64,000 nucleotides of DNA, from NCBI GenBank assembly GCA_023055355.1, contig JALJCS010000052.1, positions 2,063,501 through 2,127,500 of the forward strand, read 5' to 3'. This document shows positions 10,895 to 21,900 of this stretch, piece after piece (the stretch's first letter is position 1; each line of letters begins with the position of its first letter). Both the position numbers and the translations under genes were made by a program. Below the pieces are notes generated by a model. It was given only the letters and a program-made list of their open reading frames with translations, searched no databases and was not told the origin of the DNA. Source of the DNA: Agelaius tricolor. Taxonomy: Eukaryota; Chordata; Aves; Passeriformes; Icteridae.

Positions 10895-12290
10895 GTGACA
10901 GATATGATGGCCGAGTGGTCCAAAAGGGTGCCTGGAAAAATCAAGATGGGATGGAAACTTTATGTTGTTGCTTTATTAATTTCTGCTTCTTTTGGGGACT
11001 GTGTAGACCATCAGGCATGGGCCCCACCTCAGCCAAAGACTAACATATGGGTCACCCTGGCAAACCTAACTAAACAGGAGACTATTTGCCTGTCATTATC
11101 TTCTCCTGGCAATCCTTTCACAACTTGTTTGGTTGGATTACCAGCAGATCCCTGGCCGTGCCCTTTACATGTACCAACTTGTAAGGTCAGCAACACTAGG
11201 ACGAGTGTGGATAATTGGGATCAGTGGATTTCCCACTTTCCTCTAGCACCACAGGAACCCCAAGAGTTAGAGTTGTTAGGGGTCAGTGATGGCAGATGCG
11301 TGCATTCATTTTAACCATAGAAGCCTGCTGTCAGTCAAGAACCATTCTAACGTTGTAACTTCTAGCATGGCTGTCTACCGAAATGCATCGGCCTGGTGCA
11401 ATTATACAACAAAGAGAGTGTCAGTCTCATCAAATGACCCTATTCAATTGCCAGCAGGATATTTCCTGATATGTGGGGACCGTGCTTGGGCCGGTATCCC
11501 ATCAATGCTGCACGGGGGACCATGTACACTTGGACGGCTGTCTCTACTTACACCTAACATGTCCATGATACTAAACATGAGGCGCCGCCATCGTAGAAGC
11601 AAACGAATGGCTCATGCATTTGCAGCTGACTGCCGGGATGATGTAAAATTTTGGTCCCCAGCGGCCATAGTTGCAGCATCTTTCTTAGCCCCAGGGGTAT
11701 CAGCAGCAGGTGCTCATGCTATTTTAAATAGGTTAGGGTGTTGGCTTGCTAAACAAACAAATGCAACTTCTTTAGCGATTTCTAGTCTTTTGCTTGATGT
11801 AGATTCTATTCGCCATGCGACACTTCAAAATAGAGCTGCAATTGATTTTCTCTTACTTGCACAAGGCCATGGCTGTGATGAATTTGAGGGCATGTGTTGC
11901 ATGAATCTTTCTGATCATGCACAGTCTGTACACTCACAGCTCTCTGAGTTACGAAGGTTAACTGGGAATTTACAGGTAGAATCAGGCCTGGGTATTGATG
12001 GATGGCTCAAATCTTTAAACTTAGGATCATGGTTACGTTCTATTGTTAAGGTTAGCATTGTAGTAGCTATTGTAGCTTTGTTGTTAGTATTAGTCTTGCC
12101 TTGTTTTTGTATATGCTTGCAGAATATGGTGCGAAAGATGATAACTACCGCATTTAATCAAACCATGCTTGTTCAACAGAAAAACGGGGGAAATGTAGAG
12201 AGCTTTTTGGATAATTGGTTAGCTGAGAAAGGACATTTCGATGTGATACCGATGGATAAGGATAGGGGAAACAAGCTGGGGATTGTGTAA
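10895..12290 (+). pseudogene. ERV1 env, SU disrupted and TM apparently complete
   Basis: An N-terminal frame (10895-11314) has a hydrophobic signal-like stretch and the beginning of the surface subunit. A second frame (11286-12290) holds the rest. A basic furin-type site (RRSKR) precedes the transmembrane subunit, which has a CX6CC motif next to an immunosuppressive-type segment (LQNRAAIDF), then a long hydrophobic anchor. The C-terminus reads about 100 bases into the 3' LTR. The TM subunit is of avian leukosis type. The frame break in SU indicates that no full envelope is made. Confidence 0.75.
12181..12193 (+). other. ERV1 polypurine tract
   Basis: AAAACGGGGGAAA directly precedes the TG that opens the 3' LTR, the standard position for plus-strand priming. 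Confidence 0.8.
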
Positions 12291-12605
12291 CCAGTGTCTA
12301 ATCACTAACAAAGGTCATAGTGACCTTCTCTGAAACGGGAAGACGGGGGAGAAAATCGCTTGCCAGAAAATGTAGATATCCTAGGTAGAGAAGCTAGAAG
12401 AATGCAAACATAGAAACAAAATAATCATTAGAGCATAGAAGTAGGTGTGGTTGATCTAAGTGTGCTTTAACCAATAACGAGCTCAGCTTTTGCAATATGT
12501 ATAAGCTTCATTAACACCAATATAAATATGTGTGAGTTTTCAATAAACTTTGGGATTTGTCATCCACGCATATTGTGTGCTGCAATTCCTCCGCCGATCA
12601 CGACA
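12194..12605 (+). repeat. ERV1 3' LTR
   Basis: Starts TGTAGAGAGC, ends ACGACA, followed by the target duplication CAGGGA. Matches the 5' LTR except for the 20-bp duplication and roughly seven substitutions counted by eye. Confidence 0.9.
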
Positions 12606-13389
12606 CAGGGATACAGGTGGGGTCACACGGGGTCACCAGGGAGTGCAGGACCCCTGGGGTCATGGGTGACCCTCATGGGTCCCCCTCTGTTTCTTGCAGT
12701 GGCTGCCGGGGTCGGTGGGGCCCTTTTCTTCCTGCTCCTGCTCGTGGGTGTCATTGTGGCCTGGAACTGGTGGCACTCTGTGGGTGGGTGACAATGGGGG
12801 CGACGGGGGTCATGGAGAGAGGTGGGAAGGGCCCCACAGAAGGGGGGCCATAGGGTGGCACCCACAGCCCCTGACTTGGGAGGGGCTGAGCCCCCAGTGT
12901 CCATGGCTCCGAGCCCTGGGAGCTGTTGGAGGGTCCTGCAGGGATGTTGGGGGTTCTATCAGGGGTTCCCCTCCCTGCCAGGCTCGGGGTTCTGGGGGCT
13001 CAGGCTGCTGGTGCAAGGGGGGGGGTTCAGGGATACTGGGGGGGCATCAGGGATACTGGGGGGGCCTGGGGAGGATTGTGTGTCTGGTGGTGGTTCAGCA
13101 TTCCCAAGGGTGGATGGGGGCCCCTGGGTCTCCAAAGTCACCCCACCAGTTTTCCTTTGCAGATGCCAGGAAGCACCAGGAAAGGTGGGTGCAGGCTCCA
13201 GCCATGATACACCTTTTACCCAAACCCCCAGCACCTCCCATCCCCTTCCACACACCCCATTATTCCCACAGGGCTCCCCAAGACCCCCTGGCACCCTCAG
13301 TGGAGGATCCTCAGGCGACATACATGGAGCTGCAAAGGCAACTGTGGGAGCCCAGTGACATCTATGACAATCTACACCAAAAGTTGTGA

Positions 13390-13740
13390 TGCTCTGGGAA
13401 GCGGGAGGCACTGGGTGACACTGGGGGTACTCCCTCCATGGCTCCTGTGGTTGCCCATCCTTCCAACGGAGGTGGTCTTTGGTCAGGGGGAGGCTACACA
13501 GGGCACCCTCTGCTCCCCATTTCCTCTCCCACTACCTCCAAGGGCTCCCCCATCCCTTTGCTCGTACCTGCAGGGGCTCCCCAGCCCCATCCAAGTGCCC
13601 AAGTACCCTCAGGGACTGCCCCATTCTCTCCCCACAGTGCTTGCAGTACACCCAGGGCTCCCCATTCCCCCTCCCACTACCCCTGTCCCATCCCACTGTA
13701 AAAGGGGGAGTCAGGGAGGATTCTTGCTGAAAGGTTTCTC
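13390..13740. other. 3' flank of copy B, no gene seen
   Basis: C-rich sequence with loose repeats of CCCCATTC and GGGCTCCCC words. I found no polyadenylation hexamer shortly after the copy B stop and no coding signal. Confidence 0.4.
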
Positions 13741-14390
13741 AGATGAAATTGAAGCACAAACACGGCAATATTATATCTGAGAACTGTTTATTGATAAAGG
13801 AGGGTAAGGGTTCTTACTGAAGGGGCAGAGAAGGGAGTAGAAAGGGAAAAGGACAGAGAGAGAAACAGAAGACAGGGACAGCGTTACCGCAAGAAGCCCA
13901 GGCGCTCTGTGGGCATCAGCTCGGCAGATGGAGTGTGTGTGCTGCAAGCCAGGGCGAGCCCACATGGCTTTTGTGAGTGGCTGGGCGTGATTTCCAAGGA
14001 CGGCCCCTGCGTGTCTCTGGCATTGCGAGCGATGGCTGCAGGGGCTGCTGTGGGCTGGCTGCGGGCTGGTGCTGGGCACTGGTGGCTCTGGGCTGGCTGC
14101 CGCAGGCTGGGGCTGCCCTGGGCAGGTGCAGCAGGCTCGGGGCTGTGGGCAGCGTGGGAAACAAGGCAGAGGCGGCGGGTGGGTGCAGGCAGCATCCGCT
14201 CCATCGGGGAAGCAATGAAGGAACGTCCAGGAGGAGCAGGAATGAGCTTCCTCGGGGAAGCAGCGAAGCAGGGAAGAACAGGTGCGGACAGGGAAGAAGG
14301 ACCACCAGGAGGAAAAGGCGAGGGGGGGCAGTATCGGTGATATTTTTGCCCAACGTCCGAGAGGAATGATGCACTTGACTCCATCTTATC
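13740..14390 (-). mobile_element. Probable LTR-type element, GC-rich, minus orientation
   Basis: Dissimilar to the surrounding FCRL duplications. TTTATT near 13788 gives AATAAA on the minus strand close to one end, as in an LTR read leftward. Boundaries are uncertain and no target duplication was found. Frames on both strands here are driven by GC bias. Confidence 0.35.
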
Positions 14391-15010
14391 AGAAGGCTAA
14401 TTAATTACTTTATTATACTATATTATTCTATATCATATTACATTACATTTTAACTGAATCTGCCAAGCACTCAACTGCACTCCATTGCACACAATCTCAT
14501 GACTGTCAGCCAACAGTCCCCACACACACACACCTGGATTCAATTGGTCAGTGAATCAAAACACTCACACCAGAATCCAAGTATCAATTCCCTTCAGGTA
14601 AACAATCTTCCACAATGCATTCCACTTGTGAAAAACACAGGAGCAGTAAATGAGGTAAGAACTCTTTGGATCATTCTTTGTCTCACTGCTTCTCCCAGGT
14701 TCAGAGAATGTGAATCCCACAGGGGAGGAGGGCCAAGCTGATCCTCCGAGCAAGCCCCTGATCCCTCCAAGAAACCCAAAGCAAAACACTCCTGTTGTGT
14801 CACAGTTTGCTGCTTTGATTTGCAAAGGCTCCTCCCACAGCCCGATTTCCTGGGATTTTTTTCCTGGGCATCTGTCCCACCAGCCAGCAGGGATCACTCA
14901 CAGCTCGATCACTGGAGCTTTCTCTCCCCTGATTCTCTGTTGTGTGAAGTCTTTCCAGGGACAGGGTTCCCAGCACATGTTCATTTTTCACCTCATGTGT
15001 AGCATATGTT
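14390..15010 (-). mobile_element. Probable passerine LTR fragment, AT-rich
   Basis: Abrupt change to AT-rich sequence containing TCCATCTTATCAGAAGGC and a TTTATTATAC run. AATAAA lies on the minus strand. The style is that of avian ERVL or ERVK LTRs, but the family is not certain and no coding remnant is present. Confidence 0.35.
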
Positions 15011-15149
15011 GAGACATAAATCAAAATCAGATTTGTTCCTCTTAACCCCAGTGTGCTTAGTGGCTCTGCAATCCCCCTCCCAGTGCTCCCACTAAGGTGG
15101 CTTACTGGTGCCCGTCCCAGTTGCAAGGGGGCACAGGACCTGGTTCCCT

Positions 15150-16093
15150 GCTCCTGGGACAAAAATGCAGCTCTTTGGTTAAACTGGCAGAAATGGTGTT
15201 TCTTTGTTCTGCTCTGTCAAGGAAGCTGAACAAGGGGGCAACGACACTTGGAGTGGAAAATACAACCACCATCTCTCTGAACTATTGTAACATTGAAATT
15301 ACGGGGCATTTAGGCAAAAAAGTGGGAACAGGAATACAGTTCTTTACTGGTATGTATTGTGAGAAACAAATTAATGGAAGTTGACTTTCGTGTGATAATA
15401 TATGAATTGATATTACATTATTGATTATCTTGTTGATTAAATATTCTGATTTTGTTGGGACAGTGCTGTGTATTGTGGATTGGCTGATGTTGTTGGGGTG
15501 CCCATCCAAGGGTGGGGCCCAGCCATGGCCCAGCCCCACTGCACAGGGATGGCCATTGCCCAGCCCTGCTCTGCCCAGCCCCAGGTGGCAGCCAGCACCT
15601 GAGGGTCTCCCCTGCCCCCTTGGCTTTGATTCTGGCATCTTTAGAGCTGCTGCAGAGGTGAGAATTCTGTGGGTGGAGAAGGCCCTGCCTGTGGTTTGCT
15701 CAGCCCTGCAAGAAGCACAAACCCAATGGGAGCCCAAGCAGTGGCTCTGGGAGGGCCTTTGATGGTTTTTAGAGCAGGGCTGGCTGGAAACTGCCCCTGC
15801 AGAGGCAGCTGTGGGGGAACCAGTCCAGAAGGGTATCAATTGATTCTCTGTCCCTTTGCCCAAGGGACTGAGAAATCCACAAAACTTCTGCAAATCCCAC
15901 ACCAATCTGCCCCACAACCTGGCCTGGATCCTCCTCCTCCTCCCTGCCTTGCCATGCATGGGCAGTGCCCGGATGCCCCGCACCCACCACAGCCGCTCTC
16001 TCACTGCCCTCCACACCTGGATGGGGAGAGAAAATTGAATGAAAAGTTCCTGGGTTGAGACAAGGACCAGGAGAGATCACTCATCAAATCCTG
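15150..16093. repeat. Duplicated FCRL 3'-flank block
   Basis: Matches by eye 22570-22990 in the same orientation and 3420-3690, 29830-30260, 34640-35080 and 57900-58110 in reverse complement. Words shared by all include CAATTGATCATTTTG-like and GGGCTGGCTGGAAAC-like stretches. It recurs downstream of most FCRL copies, so it probably belonged to the ancestral gene's flank. Confidence 0.6.
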
Positions 16094-16679
16094 TCATGGG
16101 CAAAACTGCCTCGGAATTAGAGATATGAATTGAATTTATTGCTGACAAAATCAGAACAGGGTAAAGAGAAGTCAAATAAACCCTTCCATACACCTTCTCC
16201 CTGTTATGAATAACTACGTAGTCATTGGCTTTCACTATTATATTGGTTTTTCCAAATTATTTTGGTATAATACAGTTTGTAATCACTTTTTAACTGCTTT
16301 TGATACACTACAATTTTTGTCAGCCTTTTACCCTAATCCCTGTGTAAAATATATATTTATAGTGTAATAAATATATTCTAGTTTAGACACTCACAAAGTA
16401 TCAAGATAAAGACAATGTGCTGTGTATTACAACATGAACTGTTGCAGAAGTAGCTAATACCTTTCTTTGTGTAACTAAGTGACAATGGTGAGAATAACTC
16501 AGATAATTTTGTGAAATAGCTAATGTTAATTTAATGTACTAGTGGATTATCTTATCTGTATGAGAAGAACACATTGACAAGTAGTGAGTAAATAAACATC
16601 AAAAAAGAGAATGCAAAGAGGAATTTACCACTGACCCTTCATTTATCAAAAACTGTCAAATCACAGAACAGGGGGGACT
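16094..16679 (+). mobile_element. Internal 3' end of an LTR retroelement
   Basis: AT-rich sequence without open frames that ends in a polypurine-like CAGGGGGGACT just before the LTR at 16680. It is repeated in inverse orientation at about 28391-28975. No viral protein is recognisable, so the family is unknown. Confidence 0.4.
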
Positions 16680-16978
16680 TGTGAGAATATAAAATATTTA
16701 AATTTAATCTACAGTATGGTGTGTACTTTATGAAAATTAATCAAGGGTGAAACTAAGCAAAAGAATTCCCAGAACATGTAAACTGGAAAGAGTGTTTGAA
16801 TATGTATAACCCTCCTGAGTATGTATTTATCCAATACAATGAAAAGGTATGTACGGAGCATTGTTGTAGTTAACTGTAGGCCTCTGGCAGTTGCCAAGCA
16901 CCCAGCCCGCTGTTTACTGTCCCTTTTATCCCTTATTAAACATTTACAAATTTTAAAGAGTGAGCCTTGTTTCTCACA
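16680..16978 (+). mobile_element. 299-bp LTR with perfect 8-bp inverted ends
   Basis: Begins TGTGAGAA and ends TTCTCACA. TATAAAA lies ten bases in and a TTATTAAA signal-like word near the end. A copy of exactly the same length occurs on the minus strand at 28092-28390, inside the inverted duplication, so the element is older than that duplication. Confidence 0.65.
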
Positions 16979-17199
16979 GAGTTTAATCAAACGTGTCACT
17001 TTGTGTACAATAAGAGGGAAAAACATTGTGTGCCCCCCTGGCTCTGGGAGGGGGAATGAGGAGCCCTGTGGGTGCTGTGAAGAGGAAGAAGAGACCCCTG
17101 AGGGGAATCGATGCCCCCAGTGTCCCCAGTGTCACAGCACATCATCGCAGTCACAGGGGTCCCACTGTCCCTCGTGGGGTCCCGACAGCTCCGTGTTGG

Positions 17200-20100
17200 T
17201 CACTTGTGGATCCCAAGGTGGGGCAGGGCTGGGGGACACCCGTGGGGGCCCTGAGAGAGACACCGGTTGTGGGGATCTGGTTGGGGGGGTGACACCTGTG
17301 GGTGATGTGTCCCTGTCCCCCCTGTACTCACCCTCTGCCCACTTGGTGCCCCTGATGTGGGTGTTGAGCACAGCCCCCTCCTCCACGGGGACATCCTGTG
17401 GGGATAAAGGGGGGCCTGGGTGGTGTCTGGGGAGGGGGAAAGGGGAGTTCCAGCCTGAGCCCCCCACTCACCTGTCCTGGAGCTTCCTGGCAGCTGCAAG
17501 CAAAAGAGGAGGGGGTGACCGTGGGGACACTGGGACCCCTGAACTTTCCTGGGACCTCGACAGGTCTCATCACCCACGGGACCCCCAAATCCCCACTGCA
17601 GCCCCAATTCCTGATGGATCCCTGACTCCCCCCAGAGACTCTGAGCACCACTGAACCCCCCGGAACTTCTGCATCACTGCAGTGCCTCCAGTCCTCCTGG
17701 TGCTCCCAACCCTCTGAGCCCCCAGAACCCCAAGCCTGGCAGGGATGGGCACCCCCAAACTCCCATAGGACCCCAGAAAGATCCCCCAACATCCCTGCAC
17801 ATCCCTCCAGGACCTCCACAAATGCTCCACGAGCTCCCCGTGCCACACCAATGTTCCTCAAAGCCCCCCCAGGGAAGGCCCTGGAGCCCAACCAAGACCC
17901 TCCAAATTTCCCCCAGATCACTCAGGACCCCCAGCTGAGGTCACTGCAGGCTCAGTGTCCCCCAGCACAGGGACCCTGGGTGCTGCCAATCTCTGCCTCA
18001 ACTCTGGGGGCTCCCCCTCAATCCAGGACCCCCCATCCCCCCCATTGTCACCCACTCCGGTGGTGCCAGCAGTGACAGCCCCCGATGACAGCCAGGAGCA
18101 GGAGCAGGAACAGGAGGGTCCTGCCGACATTCACAGCCACTGCTGGGGACAGAGGGGACACATTGGGGTCACCCTGAACTGCAGGCATCCTGAACACCCC
18201 AGCAACCCCGTGTGACTCCACCTGTGAGCAAGGATGACTGAGGTGTCACCCCCAGGGCCAGCTCAGGGCTGAGTGCCCGGAACACGCGGTGCCCGTCCTG
18301 TCCCAGCTGGTTGGTGGCCACGCACTGGTAGGTGCCCGAATGTCCCACTTCAATGTCCCTGAGCTCCAGGAGGGGACCCTGGGCCACCTCCTGCCTGTTG
18401 TGCAGCCAGGTGAAGGTGACAGGGGCTGAGCCCACCTGCACTGAGCAGTGCAGGGTCACGTTGTCACCTGCACGCACCTGGTATGACAGGGGACGAGGGG
18501 TGATGGTGGCATTGGCCACGGGCACTGTGGGGAGAGAGACAGGGCTGGCACCTGGCAGGGTGGGATGGGGGTGCTCTGGGTGGGGTCATCCCCAGCCCGA
18601 GGGTCCCGCTCACCCAGGACGGTGACATTCATGGGGTCACTCTCAGCCACGCTGTCCCCGTCACTGACCCGGCACCGGTACTGGCCGCTGTCATTGTCCC
18701 CAACGTGGCGCAGCTCCAGGCGGGGGCCGGTGCCAGGCAGTGCCCCCGAGCCCCCCCGGTTCCAGGAGAAGGACAGGGCACCTGTCCCCATGGTCACTGA
18801 GCAGTTCAGCACCAGGCTGTCCCCGAGTGCAACCTGTGCCCCGGGGGGCTGTGCTGACAGGGACACCCCCGAGGGCGGGACCCCTGCAGGAGAGGGGGAC
18901 ACCAGGGAACAGTGAGGGACCCAGGGGGTTAAGGGAGGGGCAGGGGAACTCCAGTGAAGGAGAGCGGGCTCAGAGATGGAGGGGGGGGTGTGCTTCGAAA
19001 GGAACCCTGAGGGATGCTGGGGGGGTCAGGGAGGGAACACCTGGAGAGGGAGGTGGGCAACACCAGGGCAGGTACGGGGACCCAGGGAGGGGATGGTGTG
19101 ATCTAGGGAATGTGCAGAGAAGTCAGAGAGGGGTGATGGGACCAAGGGAGGGGTGAGGGGACCCAATGTGGGATGGAGGGAAACACAAGCCAGGAATGGG
19201 GGGACCTGGGGAGGGACCCGGGGCAGCAATGGCAGGACACGGAAACGGTGGCAGGGAAGGATGGGGGTACCCATGTAGGGACTGGGGGGGTCCCAGGGAG
19301 GGACCCAAGAAAGGATGGTGGGAGCCAGGGAGGGATCCGGGAAAGGTTGGGTACCCCAGAGCAGGCATCAGGGAGGGCTGGGCGATGCCAGGCACTGTGG
19401 GGGACCCAAGGAGGCTGTGGGGGCTCCCCGTGCCCATCCCCGCACTCACTGCGCACCATGACGCGGAGCCGGGCACTGCCCTTCCGCACAGCCCCACCCT
19501 GGGAGTGCACCTCACAGCCATAATTCCCCGAGTGGGAGACCCCCACGGCGGGCACCAGTAGCTGCGGGGACCCCTGTGGGCCCCCCACCACCTGCCCATC
19601 CCGGTAGAACACGTGCAGGAGGGGGGCTCGGGGCCGCAGGGGGCTGGGGGTGCTGAGGCAGCTGAGAGTCAGAGGGGACCCCTCGGTGGGTGTAGGGGAA
19701 CCCTCCAGCACCGGCACCGAGAAGAGCTCTGGGAAGGAGAGGGGAGGTGAGGACTGTGACTCTGAGTCTGCTGGGAAGTGGCTTTGGGGTTGTCAAGATA
19801 TTGGAGTTCCAGCCATGGGGTTGCTCACCCTGCACTGTCACTGTCACTGCTGCTGACCATGACATAGAGGACCCCATGAAGCCTGCACAGCTGTAGCGGC
19901 CGCTGTGGTGCAGCTGCAGGGGGGACAGGGACAGCTCGGTTCCCCTGAGGGACCCCCCGAGATCCTTCTCCTCCCGGTAAAATCGCACCCTGCTGAGATG
20001 GTTTTCCTGCCGGCACCGGCAGCGCAGTGTCACTGTGTCCCCCTCCAGCAATGCCTGCGCTGGCACCTGCAGCACCAGTGGGTCTGTGGGACAGGAAGGT

Positions 20101-21366
20101 CACATTTTACTGATGAGACCATTCTGAGGGGGGTGTCCATAGCACCAGGGATATCTGGGTGCTCTGGAGTGCATTGGGCTGCACTGGGATGTCCCTGTGT
20201 GCAGGGCAAAGGCTCTCGCCACATGAGGGGTGTGAGGCCACCCATGGAGTGGAGCCCACCCTGACCTCTCAGGGGCCACCCTGATCATTAAAGATCCACC
20301 CTCACCATCTAAGACTGTCACGGGGGGGCTGCGCCTGGTGCCGGGTCTGCCACATGTGTAGGTGCCACTCCTGGTGACACTGAGGCGGTCACGTCCCTGC
20401 TGCCACCAGTGCTGCCCATCCTTGTACCAGGTGGTGGCACCGGCGGTCCCCGAGCCCTGGCAGGTCAGTGTCACCCGGTCCCACAGCACCGCCGGCCTCC
20501 AGGGGGGCTCCACCAGGAGCTGGGTGGTCTGGGCACCTGTGGGTGACAGGGGACACCAGCCTGCCAGGGCCAGCGTGGGGCTGGGGACAGTGGGGTGGGG
20601 CCATGGCATCCCCTGAGGACTCACCAGCAAGGCTGAGGGTCTGGGCTGCAAGGAAGAAGGGACAGGGCTGGGTGGGGGTGGCACTGCAGGGAAGGAAGCA
20701 CCAGGGTACAGGGTGTGGTGGCTGTCCCCAAAAACTGTCCCTGTGGGGGACAGCATTTCTTGTGGGAAAGTGTGTGTGGGTAGTCTCAAAAAGATTTGGA
20801 GAGGCAGGGGGACATGTCTGTGTCACAGCCACCCGTGCACCAAATCCCTGTGACACAAACACCTTGGGAACAGGGACACTGAGGCCACCCTGGACTGAGG
20901 CAGAACATGGGGAAACTTTGTATACCCCAGGCACGAGGACACCATGGACACAGCCCATGCTGGCCCAGGTCACCCCCACCAGCTCATGATCCCATCCCCA
21001 TGATCCCACCCCCATGGCCACATCCTCATGGTTCTTGTCCCCTTCTGTCCCTGCATCCCAGTTCCCTTGTCCTTATCCCCAGAGTTACATGAGCCCAAAG
21101 GTGCCAGTCCCCACATTCCTGCGCCCACATCCCCATCCCCAAATTCCTGCCCCCCTATTCCTGTCCCCAAAGCCACCCTACATCCCCAGTCCCGCCAAGG
21201 TCCACTGTGGGTAACATGGACTGGCTCTGCTGCCATTGGGGACCTCTGGGAACCCTGCCGCCCCCCTGTGCCCCCTCCCCATCCCTGGGGTGTCAGGCCC
21301 GTGCCCGGGGCACTCACCCCACAGGAGCAGCGCCACCTTCCCGGCCATCCCGGTGTCCCCAGCCAT
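17200..21366 (-). CDS. FCRL copy C: five Ig domains, NxxR transmembrane segment, no ITIM
   Basis: The only copy open from leader to tail. Exons on the minus strand: leader 21318-21366, 21-nt mini-exon 20625-20645, D1 20306-20536, D2 19829-20083, D3 19450-19728, D4 18614-18883, D5 18222-18524, TM 18056-18139, cytoplasmic 17472-17493, 17332-17395 and 17132-17250. All junctions are GT-AG and phases agree; predicted product 542 residues with stop at 17200-17202. D1 has the FcR-type EPPW and TLTCQG motifs. The TM segment starts with NVGR, the NxxR arrangement of receptors that pair with FcR gamma. The tail frame differs from the ITIM frame; in that other frame the ITIM tyrosines are Asn (VLNTHI, VTNTEL). 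An activating, adaptor-dependent receptor on leukocytes is the best inference. Confidence 0.8.
20625..20645 (-). other. 21-nt leader mini-exon of copy C
   Basis: Between an AG acceptor (read on the minus strand after CTTGC) and GTGAGT; encodes AQTLSLA. It supports assignment to the FCRL family and links the leader exon to D1 in phase. Confidence 0.8.
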
Positions 21367-21450
21367 GTGCACTGGCTGTCACTCGCTGCTGTGGCCACCG
21401 CTCCCCTGGCTGGCGGCTCTTTGGATGAAGGGGAAGGAAGCGAGGTCACA
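21367..21450 (-). promoter_or_regulatory. Conserved block before the leader exon of copy C
   Basis: Reverse complement of the block in front of copies B and F, including the ETS-type GGAAGGAAG run. Most likely promoter or 5' UTR. Confidence 0.4.
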
Positions 21451-21559
21451 TCCGTCCCCATGCATAGGTGGCCCTTGTTGGGGGCAGGGTGGAGCTGGGC
21501 ACAGGATGGGGATGAGGGTGGGTGGGACAAGGTGGGAGATGTGGTTTGCAGGAGTGGGG

Positions 21560-21900
21560 GGCTCGGTGGGTTTGGGGAGCCAGGGATGGATGTCCAGGGG
21601 AATGTGGTCCCTGAGGAGGGGGAGTCATGGGTCTGGGGGTGTCCAGGGCTGAGGGGACTCAGGGATGGGAGTCCCAGGTGAGCGTGGGCTCCAGGATTTG
21701 GGGTCATGAGATGGGGATGCTGGGGGAATGGGGGTTGCCATGGGAATGGCATTCCTGAGAGAATCAAGGTCATGGAGGTAGGGGGATTTCAGAGGACTGA
21801 ATGAGCAGGAGAGTGTTCCTTGGGAAAGGGGTGCTGGGCCATGGAGATCCTGGGAATGTCAGTACTGGGATGGGTGTCCCAGAAATGAGGGGCCATAAGG
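21560..21900. repeat. Degenerate G-rich tandem repeat upstream of copy C
   Basis: Imperfect units such as GGGGATGCTGGGGGAATGGGGG, the counterpart on this strand of the repeat upstream of copy B. Confidence 0.5.

Larger units (their letters stand above)
7101..12605 (+). mobile_element. ERV1: alpharetrovirus-like endogenous provirus with two LTRs
   Basis: Two closely similar LTRs (7101-7531 and 12194-12605) flank a damaged gag, partial dUTPase, deleted pol, an accessory frame and an env. The 6-bp target duplication CAGGGA is intact (7095-7100 and 12606-12611). By eye the LTRs differ at about seven sites apart from a 20-bp tandem duplication, so the insertion is fairly young. It sits inside a remnant Ig exon of FCRL copy B, same strand. 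The TM envelope resembles avian leukosis-type viruses; gag and pol are class II like. Deletions in gag and in the RT palm make it non-autonomous. Confidence 0.9.
4443..13389 (+). pseudogene. FCRL copy B, interrupted by three stops and by ERV1
   Basis: Exons: leader 4443-4491 (MAGDTGMAGKVALLLW), 21-nt leader mini-exon 5167-5187, D1 5276-5506, D2 5750-6007, a second D2-like domain 6145-6408, D3-type 6509-6787, a shortened D5 remnant (7028-7100 plus 12612-12616 across ERV1), TM 12700-12783, cytoplasmic 13163-13184 and 13272-13389. In-frame stops lie in D1 (TAG 5359-5361), D2 (TGA 5965-5967) and the second D2 (TGA 6243-6245, a CGA-to-TGA change). ERV1 splits the D5 remnant. The TM segment is uncharged. 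The last exon lacks the intron present in A and F and carries ATYMEL and DIYDNL ten residues apart, an ITAM-like spacing. Without the virus the D5 remnant would be a phase-compatible 78-nt linker. Confidence 0.75.

Noticed and set aside
15282..16016. 244-codon minus-strand frame
   Set aside because: It lies in a duplicated flank block in which homologous positions of the other copies are closed by stops and frameshifts.
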